Source of the DNA: Helicobacter sp.
Lineage (GTDB): Bacteria > Campylobacterota > Campylobacteria > Campylobacterales > Helicobacteraceae
Reading direction: 5' to 3'
Assembly (NCBI RefSeq): GCF_022511165.1
Contig: NZ_JAFLSB010000033.1
Span: forward strand, 1 to 16,231
Length of the DNA stretch: 16,231 nucleotides
Below are positions 6,767-13,768 of this stretch, piece by piece. The notes below the pieces were generated by a model. It was not told the DNA's origin. It saw only the letters and a list, made by a program, of their open reading frames with translations, and did no database searches. Positions within the stretch are counted from its first letter, which is position 1. Every line of letters begins with the position of its first letter. Made by a program: the position numbers and the translations under genes.

Positions 6767-8199
6767 AGCTTACCTCCTTGAATGGATTGTATAATTTTTG
6801 AAGTCGAATAGCCTTCTACAAAATCTATAAGCACCACTTCTTCAGCAAATTCTCTTCCCACTACCTCTTTATCGCGATAATCCCCGCCTTTGACAAGCAC
6901 ATTAGGCGCAATCATTTTAATGAGATTAAAAGGTGTTTCTTCACTAAAGCTTACCACATAATCCACACATTCTAAACCCGCTAGCATAAAGGCGCGCTCC
7001 TCAAGTGTATTAATAGGGCGGGAAGCGCCTTTGAGTGCTTTGATAGAGTGATCATCATTAAGCCCCACTATTAGCACATCGCCTAGCTCACGCGCGTGGT
7101 TGAGGTAGGTTAAATGCCCTCTGTGTAAAATATCAAAGCACCCATTAGTAAAAACAATTTTGCTTCCCTTAAGGGCTTTAAGCGTCTCCTGCAATGTGTT
7201 TTGGGAGATGATTTTAGATTCAATATGTTGTTGCATATTAAGAGGTTGGGTATGGAGATATTGTGCTATTTCGCTATGGGTAGCTACCGCACTTCCTACC
7301 TTGCCCACTACCACAGCAGCAGCAGTATTGGCAAATTCAGCAGCTCTCATTATATCACAGCCGCTACTTAGCGCAAAACCAAGTGCAGCAATCACGGTAT
7401 CACCTGCACCGGTTACATCATAAACTTCTTTTGCACGTGTAGGAATGCGCTCCATTGTATTATTTGCAAAGATACCTATGCCATCTTCGCTGAGGGTAAT
7501 GAGTGAAATATCAAGTGCGCATTGCTCCTTAAGAGCCATTCCCGCGCGGATAAGAGAAGATTCATCATTTATAGTAATGCCTGTGGCAAGTTGTGCTTCT
7601 TTTTTATTAGGCGTGAGTAGAGTTGCCCCTCGATATTTACGATAATCTTGCCCTTTAGGATCGCATAAAACAAGCTTTGCTTTGCTTTTAGCGTATGTAA
7701 TCACAAATTGTGTCAGCTCCTCGCTTAAAAGTCCTTTGTTATAGTCTGAAATAATAACGCAATCTACCTTATCAAGCACCTTGTGAAGTTTGTTCATAAT
7801 ATCATTTTGGATATGTGAATCTATGGGGATTTTACTCTCTCTATCCACGCGCAAGACTTGCTGATTGGCAATAATAATACGTGTTTTTTTGATTGTAGGA
7901 CGAGAGTTATCAGTAAAAAGATATGAATAATCCGCTCCTATGGATTGGAGTTTGTCTTTAAGCCATAATCCCGCTTCATCATTACCCACCACGCCACATA
8001 CAAAAACTTGGGCATTGAGCGCGACAAGGTTATGCACGACATTACACGCCCCGCCAAGGCGATTATTTTCATTTTTGACATCTACGACTTGCACGGGAGC
8101 TTCTGGGGAGATTCGCTCACAACTTCCCCACACATAATGATCAATCATCAAATCCCCAATAACAAGGATTTTTGGACTTTTAGATTCTAAAGAGAGCAT
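6763..8199 (-). CDS. hldE: bifunctional D-beta-heptose 7-phosphate kinase / heptose 1-phosphate adenylyltransferase
   Basis: HldE performs the second and fourth steps of the pathway: phosphorylation of heptose 7-phosphate to the 1,7-bisphosphate, and later transfer of AMP to heptose 1-phosphate. The 478-residue protein has both domains. The N-terminal PfkB/ribokinase-like kinase (about 8-320) shows GDLMIDHYVWG (15-25), LGGACNV (48-54) and the anion-hole motif DVTGAGD (261-267), with Asp267 as the probable catalytic base. The C-terminal nucleotidyltransferase (about 347-478) shows FTNGCFDILHRGH (350-362), with the HxGH signature at 359-362, and GLNDDHS (379-385). The ATG overlaps the hldD stop by one base (TAATG) and the TGA overlaps the gmhA start by four bases, so translation is coupled on both sides. 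In some bacteria the domains are separate (HldA/HldC); here they are fused, as in E. coli. Confidence 0.97.
   Translation of the reverse strand: MLSLESKSPKILVIGDLMIDHYVWGSCERISPEAPVQVVDVKNENNRLGGACNVVHNLVALNAQVFVCGVVGNDEAGLWLKDKLQSIGADYSYLFTDNSRPTIKKTRIIIANQQVLRVDRESKIPIDSHIQNDIMNKLHKVLDKVDCVIISDYNKGLLSEELTQFVITYAKSKAKLVLCDPKGQDYRKYRGATLLTPNKKEAQLATGITINDESSLIRAGMALKEQCALDISLITLSEDGIGIFANNTMERIPTRAKEVYDVTGAGDTVIAALGFALSSGCDIMRAAEFANTAAAVVVGKVGSAVATHSEIAQYLHTQPLNMQQHIESKIISQNTLQETLKALKGSKIVFTNGCFDILHRGHLTYLNHARELGDVLIVGLNDDHSIKALKGASRPINTLEERAFMLAGLECVDYVVSFSEETPFNLIKMIAPNVLVKGGDYRDKEVVGREFAEEVVLIDFVEGYSTSKIIQSIQGGKL
6773..6779 (-). promoter_or_regulatory. consensus Shine-Dalgarno for gmhA inside the hldE 3' end
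   Basis: AAGGAGG on the minus strand ends six bases before the gmhA ATG at 6766. It is the strongest ribosome-binding site in the window and lies within the last codons of hldE. It supports the gmhA start and suggests that GmhA, the entry enzyme, is translated efficiently despite being sixth in the unit. Confidence 0.85.
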
Positions 8200-9206
8200 T
8201 ATTGTTTGCCACTTTGAGCTGCAAAGAGAGCTTGAATCTTAGGGAGATAAGATTTTATGCCCTCTTCAAGTTTAAATCGTGGCACATAGGAGAAATCTTC
8301 TGTAATAGGGCTAATATCCGCTTGAGTATAGGTTTGGAAAAAGCTATAAGGATTATCGATGTATTCTACTTCGAAATCTCCCAAATCTTTTTTCAAGCAT
8401 TCTATAATATCATTAAAGCTTCTTGCTTCTCCGCTACCGACATTATAAATACCACTTTTTGGAGATTCTATGGCTTTGATATTTGCTTGAATTACATCTT
8501 TGATATACACAAAATCACGTTTTTGCTCTCCATTTTTAAATAAGCGTACTTTTTTGTGCTCTAGGGCTTGGAGGGAGAGTTGGAGAATCATTGATGCCGT
8601 TTTGCCTTTATGTAATTCCCCCTCTCCATAGACATTAAAGTATCGTAGCCCGACAATAGGGTAGCTTGGATCTTTTTCAAGAATCTTCCTCACATACTCG
8701 TCCATACAGAGCTTTGAGAAGCCATAAATATTTTCGGGTATTTCACCACTTCCTACGATATTTGGCGCACTTGAGTTACCATAAGTCCCAGCAGAGGAGG
8801 CATAAATCATTATGGCTTGGGAAGCATTAGCAAGATCAAGCAAACGCAAAAATGCCTCATAATTTGTCTGCATCACAAGCTTTTGATTTTGCACTGTGGT
8901 ATCTGATATGGCGGCTTGATGAAAGATAATATCAAAATCATATGCTTTTAATCGCTCTAAATCACTTGGATTTGCAATATCTCCTACGATGATTTCACCC
9001 TTGAATCCAATGAGATTCTTAAAATGCCCTAATGATGTGGGGTTTCCACTAGGGAAACATTCTGTGGTGCGAAATGTATCAAATACATATACTTGCGCAA
9101 GAGGGTGGTTTTTTTGAAAATAAAAAGCAAGATTGCTCCCTATGAATCCAGCCCCACCAGTAATAAGTATCTTTTTTTCTGCTAAATCATCATAAATATA
9201 TTTCAT
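8199..9206 (-). CDS. hldD: ADP-L-glycero-D-manno-heptose 6-epimerase
   Basis: HldD (RfaD/WaaD) carries out the last step of the pathway, epimerising ADP-D-glycero-D-manno-heptose at C6 to the L-glycero form used by LPS heptosyltransferases. The 335-residue chain is an extended short-chain dehydrogenase/reductase. It has the dinucleotide-binding loop TGGAGFIGSN (16-25), a FHQAA block (95-99), the active-site segment YASSAGTYGN (135-144), and the catalytic pair Tyr161/Lys165 in YGFSK. RYFNVYGEGE, typical of this family, follows. Length is close to E. coli HldD (about 310), with a slightly longer N-terminus. An AAAGGA Shine-Dalgarno precedes the ATG. The gene begins 16 bases after gmhB and shares one base with hldE. 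The neighbours make the heptose assignment firm over a generic UDP-sugar epimerase. Confidence 0.95.
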   Translation of the reverse strand: MKYIYDDLAEKKILITGGAGFIGSNLAFYFQKNHPLAQVYVFDTFRTTECFPSGNPTSLGHFKNLIGFKGEIIVGDIANPSDLERLKAYDFDIIFHQAAISDTTVQNQKLVMQTNYEAFLRLLDLANASQAIMIYASSAGTYGNSSAPNIVGSGEIPENIYGFSKLCMDEYVRKILEKDPSYPIVGLRYFNVYGEGELHKGKTASMILQLSLQALEHKKVRLFKNGEQKRDFVYIKDVIQANIKAIESPKSGIYNVGSGEARSFNDIIECLKKDLGDFEVEYIDNPYSFFQTYTQADISPITEDFSYVPRFKLEEGIKSYLPKIQALFAAQSGKQ

Positions 9207-9222
9207 ACCCCAATCCTTTAAC

Positions 9223-9750
9223 TCAAAGTTTGTTTATTATACTATGGAGTTCTTGTAAAGTAGCAATCTTTTGGATATTTTGTAATGAAATATCTATCAC
9301 TTCAGCCTCTCCTAGTAAAAATTTCCCATTTATACCTGCTTCTTGAGCACATTGCATATCAGTAATTTTATCTCCCACAAAAAAAGATTGTGTTAAATCA
9401 ATATTAAAATCCTTGCAAGCAGCTTTTATCATTCCAGTTTTAGGTTTGCGACAATCACAATTTTTGCTTGGCAAATGCGGACAATGATAAATTTTATCAA
9501 AGCCAAATCCACATTGTGCTTGAATCTCTTCCTGCATAAACTGATGAAGCACTTTTAGGTCAAATTCAGTATAATAACCTCTCTCAATACCAGATTGATT
9601 GGTAATCACAAGAAGCAAATAACCTTGTGTTTTCAGTGTGCGAAGTAAGGGAAAAAGCCCATCATTAAAAACAAAATCGCTGATTTTATACACATAGCCA
9701 TTGTCTTTATTAATCACCCCATCTCTATCAAAAAACGCGCATTTTTGCAT
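9223..9750 (-). CDS. gmhB: D-glycero-beta-D-manno-heptose 1,7-bisphosphate 7-phosphatase
   Basis: GmhB removes the 7-phosphate from heptose 1,7-bisphosphate, the third pathway step. The 175-residue HAD-family protein has the nucleophile motif FFDRDGVIN (6-14; Asp8 nucleophile, Asp10 acid/base), motif II VITNQSG (48-54; Thr50), Lys104 in RKPKTG, and the metal motif FVGDKITD (124-131; Asp127, Asp131). A structural zinc site typical of GmhB is visible as CPH-x5-CDC, with Cys90, His92, Cys98 and Cys100. This separates it from histidinol-phosphatase and generic HAD phosphatases, although those share the fold. A strong AAGGAGT Shine-Dalgarno lies four bases before the ATG. The gene sits 16 bases from each neighbour in the heptose unit. 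Heptose 1,7-bisphosphate and ADP-heptose are also innate-immune ligands of host ALPK1, so pathway balance matters to the host. Confidence 0.96.
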   Translation of the reverse strand: MQKCAFFDRDGVINKDNGYVYKISDFVFNDGLFPLLRTLKTQGYLLLVITNQSGIERGYYTEFDLKVLHQFMQEEIQAQCGFGFDKIYHCPHLPSKNCDCRKPKTGMIKAACKDFNIDLTQSFFVGDKITDMQCAQEAGINGKFLLGEAEVIDISLQNIQKIATLQELHSIINKL

Positions 9751-9766
9751 ATGGACTCCTTTATTT

Positions 9767-10570
9767 TTAAAGTGAAAATATCCCTAAAGCCTTGCTTGCT
9801 TTATATATCTCATATAATCCTAAGCCTATCATACCCACACCACACAAGCGCAAGAAAAGTTCGCGCCTTTGTGATATATTCGTGCTAAAAAGTCCTAAAA
9901 AGAGTAGTGAGGGTATAGTCATTATGCCAAAGATTCCCATAACAAGCGCACCATTCAAGCCATTTCCTGCTATTGCTGCAGTGAGCAGAAAATAATACAC
10001 AATCCCACAAGGGAGTAAGCCATTGCATACTCCTAGCACATAAAGTCGCCATTTTGTGCTTTGAGTGAGAAGTGAGCGTATAAAGGCAAGAAATTTTGGC
10101 GGTAGCGTTATGCGTGGAATGAGATGGAATCTCGGCATAAACTGCCCCATAAAAAAACCATACAAGACAAGTAAAACACCCACCACAAGTAATATGCTAT
10201 ATTTGATGCTTTCATTTGGTGTGGCAGTATATCCAAGTGTGCCAACAATAAAGCCAAGTGCGCAATATGTAGTGATTTTGCCGCAATGATAGCAGAGATG
10301 AAAGGGGAGCTGATAGAGTATGGGCGAGAATGCGCGATAGAGCGAGGATTGGATATGATGTTTTTTTGTTAAAGGGATAGAATCTTGTATTGGAGGCATT
10401 TGCACCTTGTGTGCAGAAAAATCCTTAGTAACAAAATCTTTATTTTTCTTTAAAGATAAGGGCAAAGATGCGCTATAAGCTAAGACAATACCCCCGCACA
10501 TACCCACACAATGTCCAAGTGCTGCAAAGAATGCGATACTTGCTAGAGTGGCGATTTCAATATGTTCCAT
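9767..10570 (-). CDS. DsbD_2 / TauE-SafE-like integral membrane protein
   Basis: This 267-residue protein has about six hydrophobic segments (near 5-33, 98-115, 122-142, 178-202, 205-230 and 236-255). Its two signature motifs, GHCVGMCGG (19-27) and NGLLPCG (183-189), place it in the DsbD_2 cytochrome-biogenesis/transporter family, usually annotated 'sulfite exporter TauE/SafE family'. Relatives have been linked to copper handling, cytochrome oxidase assembly or thiol transfer across the inner membrane. Which applies here is not visible. Cys21, Cys25 and Cys188 are candidate functional residues. A polar, His-containing insert (about 39-75) and HLCYHC (91-96) could bind metal. The ATG lies only five bases after the prs stop and has no clear Shine-Dalgarno, so it probably depends on ribosomes finishing prs. 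The location between prs and gmhB does not explain its function. Confidence 0.85.
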   Translation of the reverse strand: MEHIEIATLASIAFFAALGHCVGMCGGIVLAYSASLPLSLKKNKDFVTKDFSAHKVQMPPIQDSIPLTKKHHIQSSLYRAFSPILYQLPFHLCYHCGKITTYCALGFIVGTLGYTATPNESIKYSILLVVGVLLVLYGFFMGQFMPRFHLIPRITLPPKFLAFIRSLLTQSTKWRLYVLGVCNGLLPCGIVYYFLLTAAIAGNGLNGALVMGIFGIMTIPSLLFLGLFSTNISQRRELFLRLCGVGMIGLGLYEIYKASKALGIFSL

Positions 10571-10575
10571 TGAGG

Positions 10576-11505
10576 TTAAATAAAGAGTGAATTGACACTT
10601 TCATTATGGCAGATTCTACGAATGACTTCAGCAAAAAGCGGAGCGACACTCAAGACTTTGATTTTTTGATGTGTAGTGCGCAAGGGAATAGAGTTTGTAA
10701 CCACCACTTCATCAAGTGCGCTTTTAGCAATGCGCTCAAGCGCTGAACCACTAAGCACAGGGTGTGTGCCTAAAGCCATTACGCTATTTGCTCCACGAGA
10801 TTTAAGCACATCAGCTGCTTTGCACATCGTGCCTGCGGTATCTATCATATCATCAACAAGAATCACATCTTTGCCATTCACATCGCCGATAATATTCATT
10901 ACTTCGCTCTCATTTGCCCTCTCACGTTTTTTATCCACTATTACCAAATCCATTCCCATTTTATTAGCAAAATATCTCGCTCTTGCTACACCGCCAATAT
11001 CAGGAGAAGCAATGATAGGGGCTTTGAAAGATTTTGTGCGGAGATAATCAGCAAATACAATCGAGCCATAGAGATTATCCACAGGTATATCAAAAAAACC
11101 TTGAATCTGCCCTGCGTGTAAGTCCATAGTAATCACACGATGAACGCCACTTTGCTCAATCAAATTAGCCACAAGTTTTGCGCTAATTGGCACACGAGGA
11201 GAGGCTTTTCTATCTTGTCTTGCATAGCCAAAGTATGGAATCACAGCATTAATGCTATTTGCTCCACTTCGTTTAAGTGCATCTGTGATGATAAGAAGCT
11301 CCATAAGATTATCATTGGTGGGCGCACAGGTGGGCTGAATGATAAAAACATCTTTGCCTCGCACAGATTCATCAATGCGCACATTGATTTCACCATCGCT
11401 AAAACGATTGATACTTGCCTTAGAGAGAGATATATCAAGGAATCTTGCAAGCTCGCTACTAAAAAGAGTATGGGCTGAACCACTAAAAATTTTGAATCCG
11501 CGCAT
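10576..11505 (-). CDS. prs: ribose-phosphate pyrophosphokinase (PRPP synthetase)
   Basis: Prs makes 5-phosphoribosyl 1-diphosphate from ribose 5-phosphate and ATP for nucleotide, histidine, tryptophan and NAD synthesis. The 309-residue length is that of class I enzymes. Visible motifs are FSDGEINVRI (35-44), the ATP-binding YARQDRK (94-100), the PRPP synthetase signature MDLHAGQIQGFFDIPVDNL (127-145), the flexible catalytic loop KKRERANE (192-199), and the ribose-5-phosphate loop VDDMIDTAGT (217-226). The Shine-Dalgarno AAAGG lies before the ATG. A perfect TATAAT box is 30 bases upstream, so prs appears to be the first gene of the long minus-strand unit that continues into the ADP-heptose genes. 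Both prs and gmhA draw on pentose-phosphate intermediates. Identity is near certain. Confidence 0.98.
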   Translation of the reverse strand: MRGFKIFSGSAHTLFSSELARFLDISLSKASINRFSDGEINVRIDESVRGKDVFIIQPTCAPTNDNLMELLIITDALKRSGANSINAVIPYFGYARQDRKASPRVPISAKLVANLIEQSGVHRVITMDLHAGQIQGFFDIPVDNLYGSIVFADYLRTKSFKAPIIASPDIGGVARARYFANKMGMDLVIVDKKRERANESEVMNIIGDVNGKDVILVDDMIDTAGTMCKAADVLKSRGANSVMALGTHPVLSGSALERIAKSALDEVVVTNSIPLRTTHQKIKVLSVAPLFAEVIRRICHNESVNSLFI

Positions 11506-11534
11506 AGAATGCCTTTAGTGTGGAATTTAGATGT

Positions 11535-11540
11535 ATTATA
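11535..11540 (-). promoter_or_regulatory. -10 element of the prs / ADP-heptose unit
   Basis: A consensus TATAAT on the minus strand gives a predicted start near 11528 and a leader of about 22 bases before the prs ATG. The region upstream is AT-rich with no clear -35 box, as is usual for Helicobacter sigma-70 promoters. It lies in the 61-bp gap between prs and the secreted-protein gene. Confidence 0.55.
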
Positions 11541-11566
11541 CAAAATCTCATTTATGTTTGGCTTAT

Positions 11567-12211
11567 TTAGCCTAAATTCTCACTTTCTAAATGACATTTT
11601 AAAAAGAGCTCAATTTGTCCTTGGCTTAGAAGACGAGGGTTAATTTTGTTATTGAGGTTAATGAGCATTTCACTTCGCGCTCTATCACGGATAAAATGCC
11701 TGCTTTGCACGATATGGCAAGATGAGTGCAAAATTGCCTCATCAAAATTGTGGATTCTATACACAGCAAGAGTTTGGCGTGGATTTTCATTTTCATCATT
11801 ATATTCTTCAAGCGTGAGCTTAAAACTCGCAGGAGCAATCTCACTATAAAGATTTGAGCCTTTGGTGCTTGAGTAGTAAAAAAGAATCTCTTTGCCTTGA
11901 TTATAAATTTGTGTAGTGCTTTTAGCAGAGCGCAATGTGCGTGCATCAAGAGGGGAAGATTCTTGGCTTAAAAATTTTTTTAATTCTTGTGAGATAGGCA
12001 CAAGCACATATGAATCCCCATACATTTTAAAATTTGCATCACCTTCTTTGAGCATAAAAACCACACCCTCATCGACATACACTTCTTTGTTTTGGCTTTG
12101 ATTTTCTATTTTTTGAGTTTGCATAGTTTGCTGTGGGGTAGATTCTTGAGCGGCGTGTGTGGTTATGGTTAAAAGCGCACAAAACAGCAAAATGCAGAGA
12201 ATCTTATACAT
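11567..12211 (-). CDS. secreted protein of unknown function
   Basis: I do not recognise this 214-residue protein. It begins with a clear Sec signal peptide: MYK, a hydrophobic core ILCILLFCALLTI, then TTHA with likely signal-peptidase I cleavage after Ala20 or Ala21. A Gln/Thr-rich linker follows to about residue 43. The mature part (about 44-214) is polar and probably folds as one soluble domain, with GVVFMLKEGDANFKMYGDSY near 49-68 and two cysteines, in SSCHIV and LKCHLE, that could form a disulfide. It is therefore probably periplasmic or surface-exposed; Cys6 and Cys11 lie within the signal and do not form a lipobox. The Shine-Dalgarno AAAGGA is correctly spaced. It is divergent from der and upstream of prs by 61 bp; the TATAAT before prs suggests it is a separate transcript with read-through. 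Confidence 0.8.
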   Translation of the reverse strand: MYKILCILLFCALLTITTHAAQESTPQQTMQTQKIENQSQNKEVYVDEGVVFMLKEGDANFKMYGDSYVLVPISQELKKFLSQESSPLDARTLRSAKSTTQIYNQGKEILFYYSSTKGSNLYSEIAPASFKLTLEEYNDENENPRQTLAVYRIHNFDEAILHSSCHIVQSRHFIRDRARSEMLINLNNKINPRLLSQGQIELFLKCHLESENLG

Positions 12212-12242
12212 AAAGGATTCCTTTGATTTTTTATCAAGCTAA

Positions 12243-12256
12243 AGCCAACTTTGGCT
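12243..12256. promoter_or_regulatory. dyad in the divergent der / secreted-protein promoter region
   Basis: AGCCAA, a 2-base centre, then TTGGCT form an exact inverted repeat in the 102-bp divergent gap. It falls in the leader of the minus-strand gene and just upstream of a possible der -10. Overlapping -10-like sequences, TACAAT (minus, 12276-12281) and TATTGT (plus, 12275-12280), lie nearby. It could be an operator or a small RNA hairpin. Repeats of this size also occur by chance. Confidence 0.3.
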
Positions 12257-12313
12257 AACATATCAATTAAGAAGTATTGTATCAAAAAACTTTAGCATAA
12301 ATAAAGGGTATCA

Positions 12314-13759
12314 ATGAAAAGTATTGCAATTTTGGGTAAGCCTAATGTTGGCAAAAGCTCACTTTTTAATCGCCTTATCAAACAACATTTAGCCATTACC
12401 TCTCCTATAAGCGGCACAACGCGCGATGTGAAAAAGGCATATTTTATTATCAGTGGGGTGGAGGTGGAGATTATTGATACAGGTGGGCTTGAAAAAGCAC
12501 AAGGGCTTTTTGCAAAGGTAAGTGAGCATTCTCAAAAAGCCGCAATACAAGCAGATATGGTGCTTTATATGGTTGATGGAAGCAGTATTCCACAAGATGA
12601 TGATATTGCGCATTTTCGCACATTGCAAAAGCATAAAAAGCCCCTTGTGCTTGTAGTCAATAAAGTAGATAATGACAAAATCAAACAAAGAGCGTGGGAT
12701 TTTAGCGCATTTGGGGCGCAAGATATGTGTTTTATATCTGTGCAACATAATCGCGGCATAAGCTTATTACTTGAAGTGATTTTTGATATGCTTGATTTGG
12801 CTAAAGAGCAGCCTTTGCAGGAGCATTTAAGAGAGCAATTTAAGAATGAAGAGCTTGATGAGAGCTTGGAAGAATTTTTAGGAATCTTAGATGAAAAAAC
12901 ACAAAAAGAGGAGGAAGAGTGTATTGCTGTGGGGATTATTGGACGCGTTAATGTTGGCAAAAGCTCACTTCTTAATGCGCTTTTAGATAAAGAACGAAGT
13001 GTGGTGAGCGAGATTGCGGGGACGACTCTTGATCCTGTTGATGATGAGATGATGATAGAGGGTAAAAGGGTAAGGTTTGTTGATACGGCAGGAATTCGTA
13101 GAGCCGGAAAGATTGAGGGAATTGAAAAATTTGCCCTTAGTCGCACAAACGCAGTACTTGAGAAAAGCCATATCGCAATCCTCGTACTTGATGTGAGTGC
13201 GCCCTTTGTGGAATTAGATGAAAAAATTAGCTCCCTTATCCCTAAATATGCACTTGGAGTAATTGTTGTTTTGAATAAATGGGATAAGAAATATGCGGAT
13301 TTTGAGGAGATTCAAGCCGCTTTTGCTCATCGTTTTTCTTTTCTCTCTTTTGCGCCTATGATTACGCTTAGTGCGCTCAATGGACGCAATATTGCAAAGC
13401 TTAAAGCAGAGATTTTGAAAGTCTATGAGCGATTTTGTTATAGAATCCCAACAAGTGCGCTTAATGATGTGATAGCCAAAGCAGTGAGCGCCCATCATAT
13501 CCCAAGCGATCACGGCAAGCTTGTGAAAATCTATTATGCTACCCAATATGATATAAAACCTCCCCAAATTGCGCTCATAAGTAATCGTCCAAAGAGTTTG
13601 CATTTTAGCTATAAGCGGTATTTAGTTAATGTTTTACGAGAGCATTTTGATTTTAGTGGTGTGCCTTTGTTTGTAAATGCAAAAGCAAAACAAAATGAAG
13701 ATTCTATACAAAAAAAGCCTAAAAGACATAGGAGAGGAGATAAGAATACAAGATATTAA
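12314..13759 (+). CDS. der: ribosome-biogenesis GTPase Der (EngA)
   Basis: Der is a tandem-domain GTPase needed for late assembly of the 50S ribosomal subunit. The 481-residue chain has both G domains. The first shows GKPNVGKSS (8-16), SGTTRD (33-38), DTGG (55-58) and NKVD (116-119). The second shows GRVNVGKSS (210-218), AGTTLDPVD (235-243), DTAGIRR (257-263) and NKWD (321-324). An acidic linker, rich in Glu between about 170 and 203, separates them. The C-terminal KH-like domain runs from about 365, followed by a basic tail with KKPKRHRRGDK. Length is normal. The AAAGGG Shine-Dalgarno sits six bases before the ATG. It is the only complete plus-strand gene here and is convergent with pgi, stop codons nine bases apart, with no recognisable terminator between. 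Identity is near certain. Confidence 0.98.
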   Translation: MKSIAILGKPNVGKSSLFNRLIKQHLAITSPISGTTRDVKKAYFIISGVEVEIIDTGGLEKAQGLFAKVSEHSQKAAIQADMVLYMVDGSSIPQDDDIAHFRTLQKHKKPLVLVVNKVDNDKIKQRAWDFSAFGAQDMCFISVQHNRGISLLLEVIFDMLDLAKEQPLQEHLREQFKNEELDESLEEFLGILDEKTQKEEEECIAVGIIGRVNVGKSSLLNALLDKERSVVSEIAGTTLDPVDDEMMIEGKRVRFVDTAGIRRAGKIEGIEKFALSRTNAVLEKSHIAILVLDVSAPFVELDEKISSLIPKYALGVIVVLNKWDKKYADFEEIQAAFAHRFSFLSFAPMITLSALNGRNIAKLKAEILKVYERFCYRIPTSALNDVIAKAVSAHHIPSDHGKLVKIYYATQYDIKPPQIALISNRPKSLHFSYKRYLVNVLREHFDFSGVPLFVNAKAKQNEDSIQKKPKRHRRGDKNTRY

Positions 13760-13768
13760 GTCTGTTGC

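Noticed and set aside
9052..9069. GTTTCC/GGAAAC inverted repeat inside hldD
   Set aside because: Six-base repeats with short loops are expected several times by chance, and it is in ordinary coding sequence.
11561..11573. GGCT-N5-AGCC hairpin at the stop of the secreted-protein gene as a terminator
   Set aside because: The stem is only four pairs and no U run follows on the minus strand.
12291..12302. 12-base word TTTAGCATAAAT shared with 16096-16107 upstream of gapA
   Set aside because: By rough count about 15 shared 12-base words are expected by chance in 16 kb on both strands, more in AT-rich DNA.
12565..13146. 193-codon minus-strand open frame, Ser-rich
   Set aside because: It is antisense to der, whose two G domains are fully conserved; the composition is that of a reverse-frame shadow.
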